5,522 nucleotides of DNA from Paracoccaceae bacterium (GTDB taxonomy: Bacteria; Pseudomonadota; Alphaproteobacteria; Rhodobacterales; Rhodobacteraceae), in contig SLQN01000524.1 of NCBI GenBank assembly GCA_007131465.1, forward strand, positions 1-5,522, given 5' to 3'. This document shows, piece after piece, positions 1-4,891 of this stretch; positions within the stretch are counted from its first letter, which is position 1; each line of letters begins with the position of its first letter. The position numbers and the translations under genes were made by a program. The notes beneath the pieces are model-generated. The model was not told the origin of the DNA. It did no database searches and worked only from the letters and a program-made list of their open reading frames with translations.

Positions 1-26
1 ACGAATGATAGACGATATTCGGACAT
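1..26 (-). CDS. Possible 5' end of a further minus-strand gene (edge, very tentative)
   Basis: Reading the minus strand past the dinB stop, an ATG lies at 26-24 and begins MSEYRLSF before the window ends. A TGA stop sits two codons upstream in the same frame, so this ATG would be the first possible start. It lies 15 bases after dinB, as expected for a gene in the same transcription unit, but the preceding bases hold only a weak GAG-type ribosome site. Eight codons are too few to identify a family, and the other minus-strand frames are also open here, including one from a GTG at 37-35. This is a note on the edge rather than a firm gene call. Confidence 0.2.
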
Positions 27-41
27 GGTTCACTCACGCCC

Positions 42-1295
42 CTACCGCAGCGACCGCCCCTTCACCACGCTGTCCGGTCCGAAGCGGGCGCGCAGGCGGT
101 CCATGGCGTGTTCGGCCTCGGCGCGGCGGGCGGCCTGGGGGTCCAGAAGGTCGGGGCTGTAGCCGGGGCCGGTGGCGTCGCTCAACTCCGCCAGCCCCAC
201 CCCCAGCAGCCGGAACGGGGCGGCGTCGCGCGCCATCTCCAGCATCGGGCGGGCGCTGCGGTAGATCACATCCACCAGGCTCGTCGGCGTCCGCAGGCTG
301 TGCCGCCGCGTCAGGATGCGGTGATCCGCGCGCTTGAGTTTCAGCATCACCACCCGCCCCGCCAGCGCCTTCGCCTTGGCCCGCGCCGACACCTGATCGG
401 CCAGCCGCCACAAATGCCCGTCCAGTGCCTCGATATCGTGCAGATCGGCGGCGAAGGTGGTTTCCTTGGAGATGGATTTCACGGCCCGGTCGGGCGCGAC
501 GCGGCGCGTATCCTGCCCGCGCGCCAGATGCCACAGCCGCGTTCCCATCGCCCCGAAGCGTGCCACCAGATCGGTCTGGTCCCAGCGCAGCAGATCGTCG
601 ATGGTCGCAATCCCCGCGCGGTCGAGCTGCGCGCGGGTCGCGGCCCCCACCCCCCAGATGATGCTGACGGGCTTGCCGCGCAGAAACGCCTCGGTCTGCG
701 CCTTCCCGATCACCGAAAACCCGCGCGGCTTGTCCAGATCCGAGGCGATCTTGGCCAGAAACTTGTTATGCGACAGGCCGACAGAGCCCGACAGCCGCAA
801 TTCGACCTCCATCCGCCGGATCAGGCCCGCCATCATCACGGCGGGCGGCGCACCGTGCAGTCGCGCTGTGCCCGAGAGGTCCAGAAACGCCTCGTCCAGC
901 GACAGGGGCTCGATGGCCGGGGTCAGGTCCTCCATCATCGCGCGGATCTCGCGCGAGGCGCGCGCATAGGCTTCGAACCGCGGTTTCACGACCACGGCTT
1001 CGGGGCAAAGCTGCAAGGCCTTGAACATCGGCATGGCCGACCGGACCCCATGAATGCGCGCGATATAGCACGCAGTTGTGACCACGCCGCGCTGGCCGCC
1101 GCCAACGATCACCGGCTTGTCGCGCAAGGTCGGGGTGTCACGCTTCTCCACCGAGGCGTAGAAGGCATCGCAATCCATATGCGCGATAGACAGGTCGAAC
1201 AACTCATCCTCCGCCAGCACGCGCGGGGCGTGGCAGGCCGGGCAGCGCGGCGCGGGGGCGAATTGGGTCAGGCAGTCGCGGCAGAATGCGGGCAT
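42..1295 (-). CDS. dinB: DNA polymerase IV (Y-family translesion polymerase DinB)
   Basis: A 417-residue error-prone polymerase that extends primers past damaged bases in the cytoplasm. Residues 1-35 form an extension with Cys5, Cys8, Cys18 and Cys21 in two CxxC pairs, a likely zinc ribbon that E. coli Pol IV lacks but that I recall from alphaproteobacterial DinB proteins. The palm begins at HMDCDAFYASVE (39-50): Asp41 aligns with E. coli catalytic Asp8 and Tyr46 with its steric gate Phe13. SLDEAFLD (132-139) supplies Asp134 and Glu135, equivalent to Asp103/Glu104. A helix-hairpin-helix region (about 212-261) and a little-finger domain starting near KSISKETTF (273-281) follow. The tail SPDLLDP resembles a clamp-binding motif but lacks the usual Gln. 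The ATG at 1295 is preceded by AAAAGGGGAC, an acceptable though close ribosome site. The gene starts 45 bases after the carboxypeptidase stop with no terminator visible, so co-transcription is likely. No LexA box (GTTC-N7-GTTC or its complement) is seen upstream. Confidence 0.95.
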   Translation of the reverse strand: MPAFCRDCLTQFAPAPRCPACHAPRVLAEDELFDLSIAHMDCDAFYASVEKRDTPTLRDKPVIVGGGQRGVVTTACYIARIHGVRSAMPMFKALQLCPEAVVVKPRFEAYARASREIRAMMEDLTPAIEPLSLDEAFLDLSGTARLHGAPPAVMMAGLIRRMEVELRLSGSVGLSHNKFLAKIASDLDKPRGFSVIGKAQTEAFLRGKPVSIIWGVGAATRAQLDRAGIATIDDLLRWDQTDLVARFGAMGTRLWHLARGQDTRRVAPDRAVKSISKETTFAADLHDIEALDGHLWRLADQVSARAKAKALAGRVVMLKLKRADHRILTRRHSLRTPTSLVDVIYRSARPMLEMARDAAPFRLLGVGLAELSDATGPGYSPDLLDPQAARRAEAEHAMDRLRARFGPDSVVKGRSLR

Positions 1296-1340
1296 GTCCC
1301 CTTTTACTGCGCGTGGAGGGATTGCGCCACAGATCTATGG

Positions 1341-3440
1341 TCAGGGGCGCGCGAGGGTGCAGTCCATCCGACGGGCCTGCAGACGCAGGCAGGCGCGCTC
1401 GGCCTCGGTCTGGGTCAGACCGGCGAAACTGGCCTCGAACCGTCCGCTGGTCTGGCGGATGCGGCTCACGCCGTTGCCCAGCGCGTTGGCCTCGGCCATC
1501 TTGACCGTGATCAGGCTGCGTTCCGCCGCCGCGCGCGAATTGAACTGGCCCAGCGACACGCCCCAAAGCCGCCCCCCATCCGAGGTGGACAGGCGCGGGA
1601 CGATTTCTGGCGCGGACGTCACGGAAAGCATACCGCCACGCGCTTCGGCGGCACTGGCAATCGCCTGCAATTCAGCATCTTCGCGAACATTGACAGGCGC
1701 GCTGGTCAGGGTGATTCCGGTGAGCGCGCTGGCTCTGTCCGGCGCAGCATCAAGATCGGCATGAGCGGCAAGGGCAGTGTCCGACCCGGCAAGGGGCGGT
1801 GGCCCGTCATCCATGAAGGACGCCTCCGCGCCGATCCAGACAACAGCCCCGTTCGGCCTGCCGTTTTGGTCCGTCAGATCCGCCGCGATTTCTGTGCTGT
1901 CCTCTGGCCCGGTCTGCGGCAGCGCTGCGTCTGACGCAACGGCAGTTTCCAGGTCCTCGGACGGCGCGGATGCGTCCGCTGCTGGCTCTAGGGTGCCCTG
2001 CGCTGCAATCTGTGATTCGCCTTCCGGCATGTCCTCAGCGCCCGGCGGCATATCTGCGTCGGCCAGCGGGAACCCGGCATCGACCGCCAGCGCCAGCGCG
2101 TCCTGCGCCGCGGCGCTGGTTTCATCGGCGTCCTCTCTGGGGGCCGTGGCAGCCGCCAGACTTTCCCCGACGTCAGGGTTGTCCGCGTCAGGGTCAGCCA
2201 GGCCAAAGCCCGCGGTCGTCGCCAGCGCCAGATCGTCCAGGGCAGTGGGGCTGACATCGCCAGCCTCGATCAGGATCGTCTCGGGGCGGGCGGGCGGTGC
2301 GCGGGACAACACCTCTGGCGCGAGTGCCGCGACCTCTGCGGCCACGGTCTCGGCCTCGGCCTCGACCGGCAGCGCGGCAGCGATGTCCGACACGACCGCA
2401 TCGACGCTTTCGCGCACCGCCAGCAACACCGCAGGGTCCGGGTCGCGCAAAGGCCGGGGTGTGGGCCGCGGGCTGCGCCGGACGGCCATCTGCAAGCGGA
2501 TCGTCTTGGCAGCCGCGCCGGCGTCGTCATCGCCATTGCGGGTTGGTGCGGCCTGCGCCACGGCCACGGAACCGCGCCCCTGATAAGCGGGCGTGCGCGG
2601 CGCGCGGGCGGCCACACGCGTCGCGGCCCTGCTGAACCCGATATCCATCAATTCCGCGACATGGGCATTGCGCGCCGCCGTCGAACTGCCGCCGAACATG
2701 GTGGCGATGATGTGCTTGCCACCACGCTTGGCTGAAGCGGTCAGGTTGAATCCTGCAGCGCGGGTATAACCGGTTTTGATGCCATCCGCGCCGGAATAGG
2801 CATCGAGAAAGCGGCGGTTGGTGTTGGGTACATGCGCCACGCCCGCATCATCGCTGCGCCGCGAGAAGATGTTGTAGTATTGCGGATAGTCGAAATAAAG
2901 CTGCCGCCCGAGGATCGTCATGTCGCGCGCCGTGGACACATGCCCGGTCTGTGTCAGCCCGTGCGGGTTGAGGAAGGTGGTATTCGACATGCCCATGGCG
3001 CGGGCCGTGCGGGTCATGCGTTCGCCAAACGCCTCGACCGAGCCGGAAATCCCTTCGGCAATGACAACCGCCGCGTCATTGGCCGACCGCAGGGCGGCCG
3101 CACGAATCAGATAGCGCAACGATAGCTTCTGCCCCTCGCGCAGGCCGAGACAGACACAGGTCTGTTGCGTGGCGCGCCGGCTGGTGGTGAACTGGGTGTC
3201 AAGTGTGACTTCGCCATGCTTGATCGCCTCGAACGCGACATAGAGCGTCATCATCTTGGTCAGCGAGGCCGGGTGCAGGCGGGTGTCGTGATTGCGTGCG
3301 AAGATGACCTCGCCGTTGCGCGCATCCATCACCATCGCCGCATAGGGTGCCGCCTGTGCCGCCTGGGTTGCAATGATGCCACACAGCACCAAGAGCAATG
3401 CCACAGCATTGCGGAATGAACGCATGGGGTGCGCCTGCAT
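1341..3440 (-). CDS. D-alanyl-D-alanine carboxypeptidase (peptidase S11) with C-terminal SPOR domain
   Basis: A 699-residue exported penicillin-binding protein that removes the terminal D-Ala from peptidoglycan pentapeptides in the periplasm. Residues 1-31 are a Sec signal peptide: a basic start, a hydrophobic core (NAVALLLVLCGIIA) and likely cleavage after AQA (28-30). The S11 catalytic triad of motifs is complete: SLTK at 59-62 (nucleophile Ser59, Lys62), SAN at 119-121 and KTG at 222-224. The catalytic part ends near residue 280. About 335 residues of Ala/Asp/Glu/Pro-rich, low-complexity linker follow, then a SPOR domain (about 622-697, beginning RLWGVSLGQF), a fold known to bind glycan lacking stem peptides at the septum. 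Cys683 and Cys694 in SPOR could form a disulfide. The usual family length is about 380-500 residues, and the linker accounts for the excess. Met1 at 3440 is favoured over Met6 (3425) because GAGG lies 6 bases upstream. The strange feature is Cys95-Val-Cys97, where I would expect a PPSK-like stretch. dinB follows after 45 bases. Confidence 0.95.
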   Translation of the reverse strand: MQAHPMRSFRNAVALLLVLCGIIATQAAQAAPYAAMVMDARNGEVIFARNHDTRLHPASLTKMMTLYVAFEAIKHGEVTLDTQFTTSRRATQQTCVCLGLREGQKLSLRYLIRAAALRSANDAAVVIAEGISGSVEAFGERMTRTARAMGMSNTTFLNPHGLTQTGHVSTARDMTILGRQLYFDYPQYYNIFSRRSDDAGVAHVPNTNRRFLDAYSGADGIKTGYTRAAGFNLTASAKRGGKHIIATMFGGSSTAARNAHVAELMDIGFSRAATRVAARAPRTPAYQGRGSVAVAQAAPTRNGDDDAGAAAKTIRLQMAVRRSPRPTPRPLRDPDPAVLLAVRESVDAVVSDIAAALPVEAEAETVAAEVAALAPEVLSRAPPARPETILIEAGDVSPTALDDLALATTAGFGLADPDADNPDVGESLAAATAPREDADETSAAAQDALALAVDAGFPLADADMPPGAEDMPEGESQIAAQGTLEPAADASAPSEDLETAVASDAALPQTGPEDSTEIAADLTDQNGRPNGAVVWIGAEASFMDDGPPPLAGSDTALAAHADLDAAPDRASALTGITLTSAPVNVREDAELQAIASAAEARGGMLSVTSAPEIVPRLSTSDGGRLWGVSLGQFNSRAAAERSLITVKMAEANALGNGVSRIRQTSGRFEASFAGLTQTEAERACLRLQARRMDCTLARP
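2046..2105 (-). repeat. Linker repeat unit 2 in the carboxypeptidase
   Basis: Residues 446-465 contain QDALALAVDAGFPLADAD. This matches residues 402-419 at most positions; the shared pattern is D-x-L-A-L-A-x-x-A-G-F-x-L-A-D-x-D. It lies in the low-complexity linker between the catalytic and SPOR domains. It probably arose by duplication, although biased composition adds to the apparent similarity. Confidence 0.6.
2181..2237 (-). repeat. Linker repeat unit 1 in the carboxypeptidase
   Basis: Residues 402-420 contain DDLALATTAGFGLADPD, the partner of the unit at residues 446-465. The two start 44 residues apart. The core A-G-F-x-L-A-D stands out because Phe, Gly and Leu are scarce in the surrounding Ala/Asp/Glu-rich linker, which suggests a short binding segment rather than plain spacer. 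Confidence 0.6.
3150..3165. repeat. Perfect 6-bp hairpin inside the carboxypeptidase coding region
   Basis: On the plus strand ACAGAC (3150-3155), a 4-base loop (3156-3159) and GTCTGT (3160-3165) form a perfect inverted repeat. It lies exactly over the codons for the Thr-Cys-Val-Cys segment of the catalytic domain. A functional role is not shown; it may mark a mutational event. Confidence 0.5.
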
Positions 3441-3446
3441 TCTTTG

Positions 3447-3450
3447 CCTC
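3447..3450 (-). promoter_or_regulatory. Ribosome binding site of the carboxypeptidase (decides start)
   Basis: The minus strand reads GAGG followed by 6 bases (CAAAGA has the right length) and then the ATG at 3440. The alternative in-frame ATG at 3425 has only an AGG at a looser distance. The GAGG therefore supports the longer form starting MQAHPMRS. Confidence 0.6.
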
Positions 3451-3470
3451 GATTTTCGCCCGCTGGTTGT

Positions 3471-3498
3471 TTTATACGGGTCAACTGCTCTTGATCAG
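3471..3498 (-). promoter_or_regulatory. Candidate promoter of the carboxypeptidase-dinB unit
   Basis: On the minus strand TATAAA (3476-3471) is a good -10 element. CTGATC (3498-3493) sits 16 bases upstream and matches only 3 of 6 -35 consensus bases. Transcription would start near 3464, giving a leader of about 24 bases before the ATG at 3440. A TTGAAA at 3539-3534 is a better -35 by itself but has no acceptable -10 at the right distance. Confidence 0.35.
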
Positions 3499-3505
3499 GT
3501 TAGCA

Positions 3506-3517
3506 CAGCGTACGCTG
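3506..3517. repeat. 12-bp perfect palindrome upstream of the carboxypeptidase (possible operator)
   Basis: CAGCGTACGCTG is identical to its own reverse complement over 12 bases and the symmetry stops there on both sides. It lies 8 bases upstream of the candidate -35 element, where a dimeric regulator could bind. I do not recognise the site as belonging to a known regulator. Confidence 0.4.
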
Positions 3518-3643
3518 CTGGAAAAGCCATAATTTTCAACAAGTTTCATTGTGATCTTAAGGTTTTAAAGGGCAGATATCGTAGTGCTCTGAGGCCCCGC
3601 ATACCAGATACAGGCGATCGGCCCTGCACGGGCTTGTGTTGCG

Positions 3644-3666
3644 CGCAGCGCCGCGGGAACGCTGCG
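3644..3666 (-). terminator. GC-rich hairpin downstream of the HAD gene (weak terminator candidate)
   Basis: CGCAGCG (3644-3650) and CGCTGCG (3660-3666) form a 7-bp perfect stem with a 9-base loop, about 60 bases after the HAD stop codon. On the minus strand no run of T follows, so it is not a standard Rho-independent terminator. It could be a 3'-end stabilising structure, or chance in GC-rich DNA. Confidence 0.25.
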
Positions 3667-3725
3667 GCACGGGTCAGGCTGATCTTCGCGCAGTTTCGTT
3701 GGGCATCAGAGTCGGGCATCAACCC

Positions 3726-4430
3726 CTAGCTGTCGTCAATCCAACCGACCAGTTCGGGCAACAGGCCCAGATGCGCGATGGCGCGAAAGCGCGGATGCGT
3801 GTCGGGAACCTCGGCCCATTCGATTTCCCATTCCAGACCATGGGGCACATGCACGCCCCAGCCCCCGGCAAGGATGGGCGCAACCACGTCCGAGCGCATC
3901 GAGTTGCCCACCATCAGCGCCGCTTCAGGCCCGTCGCCATGACGCGCGAAGATCTCGGCATAGACGGGCGGCGTCTTGTTCGACACGATCTCGACGGCGT
4001 CGAACATCTCGCCCAGACCCGATTGCGCCAGTTTGCGTTCCTGATCCAGCAGATCACCCTTGGTGATCAGGACCAGCCGGTGCGAAGGCGCAAGTGCGGA
4101 AATCGCGGCTTCGGCATGGGGCAGCAACTCGATTGGATGGTGCAGCATCTCCTGCCCGGCGGCCAGCAGTTGCGCGATGACAGAGGCGGGCACGCGCTCC
4201 TCGGTCACCTCGATTGCGGTTTCGATCATCGACAGCACGAAGCCCTTGATGCCAAATCCATACTGCCCGAGATTGCGCTTCTCGGCCTCCAGCAGGCGCG
4301 CAAGCAACGTCTCTTCGTCAGTATAGTCGGCCAGCAGTGCTGCGAATTGCGCCTGCGTGATGCGAAAGAAACGCTCGTTATGCCAAAGCGTGTCATCCGC
4401 ATCGAAGCCGATGGTGGTTATCCGGCGCAT
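3726..4430 (-). CDS. HAD-family hydrolase (haloacid dehalogenase-like phosphatase)
   Basis: A 234-residue cytoplasmic enzyme with all four HAD motifs. Motif I is GFDADDTLW (8-16), with nucleophile Asp10 and acid/base Asp12. Motif II is LITKGD with Thr123. Motif III is Lys152 in SNKTP. Motif IV is [10 protein letters not shown] (173-182), with Asp181 as the likely magnesium ligand. Residues 17 to about 105 are helical and form a C1-type cap, which sets substrate choice. No signal peptide is seen. Family members act on phosphate esters, from phosphoglycolate to nucleotides; the substrate cannot be told from sequence here. The start at 4430 has AGAAGG 10 bases upstream. The gene is divergent from clpS over 92 bases and separated from the carboxypeptidase by 285 bases, so it is probably its own transcription unit. 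The weak promoter-like TATAGC (4483-4478) overlaps the clpS -10 on the other strand. Confidence 0.9.
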   Translation of the reverse strand: MRRITTIGFDADDTLWHNERFFRITQAQFAALLADYTDEETLLARLLEAEKRNLGQYGFGIKGFVLSMIETAIEVTEERVPASVIAQLLAAGQEMLHHPIELLPHAEAAISALAPSHRLVLITKGDLLDQERKLAQSGLGEMFDAVEIVSNKTPPVYAEIFARHGDGPEAALMVGNSMRSDVVAPILAGGWGVHVPHGLEWEIEWAEVPDTHPRFRAIAHLGLLPELVGWIDDS

Positions 4431-4457
4431 TTGGGCAATGCCTTCTGGAAAGGGGGG

Positions 4458-4485
4458 TTTTCAGCGCGATGGGATGCGCTATATT
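4458..4485 (+). promoter_or_regulatory. Candidate clpS promoter in the divergent region
   Basis: TTTTCA (4458-4463, 4 of 6 consensus) and TATATT (4480-4485, 5 of 6) are spaced by 16 bases, giving a start near 4492 and a leader of about 30 bases. CATAAT (4498-4503) is an alternative -10 but lacks a matching -35. This lies in the 92-base gap that must also hold the promoter of the divergent HAD gene. Confidence 0.4.
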
Positions 4486-4487
4486 CC

Positions 4488-4509
4488 GTCTGGCAGCCAT
4501 AATCCAGAC
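4488..4509. repeat. Inverted repeat at the clpS promoter/leader
   Basis: GTCTGG (4488-4493) and CCAGAC (4504-4509) are perfect 6-bp inverted arms around a 10-base spacer. It begins 3 bases after the candidate -10 and ends 4 bases before the ribosome site. It could be a regulator half-site pair (16-base centre-to-centre spacing) or a small leader hairpin. It may also be chance. Confidence 0.4.
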
Positions 4510-4512
4510 ATC

Positions 4513-4517
4513 GAAGG
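4513..4517 (+). promoter_or_regulatory. Ribosome binding site of clpS (decides start)
   Basis: GAAGG is followed by 5 bases and the ATG at 4523. Of three in-frame ATGs (4469, 4523, 4550) this is the only one with a clear site. The ATG at 4469 would lie within or upstream of the promoter and encodes an unconserved segment. Confidence 0.65.
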
Positions 4518-4522
4518 CCGAA

Positions 4523-4873
4523 ATGACCCATCAGACAGGCGCCCAACGGATGACTGACGACCCCCCCGACGGGCCGGGGAACGACAGCGCTGTTGTCACC
4601 AAGACACGCACGCGCACGCAGCGCCCGCCGATGTACAAGGTGATGCTGCTGAATGACGACTACACGCCGATGGAATTTGTCGTGCATGTGCTGGAACGGT
4701 TTTTCGGCATGTCGCATGCGATGGCCTTCGACATCATGCTGACCGTGCACAAGAAAGGGGTGGCAGTGGTCGGCGTCTTCTCTTACGAGGTAGCGGAAAC
4801 CAAAGTGGCGCAGGTGATGGATTTCGCACGCCGCCATCAACATCCGCTGCAATGCACGCTGGAAAAGGAATAG
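4523..4873 (+). CDS. clpS: ATP-dependent Clp protease adaptor ClpS
   Basis: A 116-residue cytoplasmic adaptor that binds proteins with bulky hydrophobic N-terminal residues and hands them to the ClpAP protease. Residues 1-35 are the flexible, polar tail that in this family enters ClpA. The core starts at [17 protein letters not shown] (37-53). By comparison with E. coli ClpS, Asn44, Asp45, Asp46 and His76 line the N-degron pocket and Met50 is the gatekeeper. [12 protein letters not shown] (84-95) and the ending [10 protein letters not shown] are hallmark ClpS sequence. All key residues are present, and the length is normal. I chose 4523 as the start by its ribosome site; 4550 is a weaker alternative, and 4469 would add 18 residues that do not look like ClpS. 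clpA, a common neighbour in other bacteria, is not next; a methyltransferase follows after 18 bases. The HAD gene is divergent upstream. The sequence resembles the ClpS1 type of alphaproteobacteria. Confidence 0.95.
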   Translation: MTHQTGAQRMTDDPPDGPGNDSAVVTKTRTRTQRPPMYKVMLLNDDYTPMEFVVHVLERFFGMSHAMAFDIMLTVHKKGVAVVGVFSYEVAETKVAQVMDFARRHQHPLQCTLEKE

Positions 4874-4891
4874 GCGCAGCGCGCCCCATCC

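Larger units (their letters stand above)
3441..3725. other. 285-base intergenic region between the HAD gene and the carboxypeptidase
   Basis: This non-coding stretch lies 3' of the HAD gene and 5' of the carboxypeptidase, both on the minus strand. Its half nearest the carboxypeptidase (about 3441-3570) is clearly richer in A and T than the flanking genes, as expected for a promoter region, and holds a candidate promoter and a 12-bp palindrome. The other half (about 3590-3725) is GC-rich, with a 7-bp hairpin that could be part of the HAD 3' end. I see no tRNA, no recognisable small RNA and no believable small protein. A plus-strand open frame crosses it (3373-3729), but it has no start site or composition to support it. 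Confidence 0.7.

Noticed and set aside
108..1934. A 608-codon plus-strand open frame across dinB and the carboxypeptidase 3' end
   Set aside because: It lies antisense to two genes with intact catalytic motifs; its product is Arg/Gln/His/Gly-rich and matches no family I know. Long antisense frames are common in GC-rich DNA.
1777..2583. A Ser/Ala-rich 268-codon plus-strand open frame
   Set aside because: It is the mirror of the Ala/Asp-rich carboxypeptidase linker; the low-complexity composition explains it.
3557..3568. TTAA-N4-TTAA resembling a CtrA site
   Set aside because: CtrA sites need TTAA-N7-TTAA; the spacing here is 4 bases.
3621..3634. Small GCCC/GGGC inverted repeat as a terminator
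   Set aside because: The stem is only 4 bp with no T tract; expected by chance in GC-rich DNA.
3636..4502. A 288-codon plus-strand open frame opposite the HAD gene
   Set aside because: The HAD frame carries all four family motifs, while the antisense product has none and is Gln/Arg/His-rich.
4469..4522. Upstream ATG for clpS at 4469
   Set aside because: The extra 18 residues are not ClpS-like, the ATG lies before the candidate -10, and the ATG at 4523 has a proper ribosome site.
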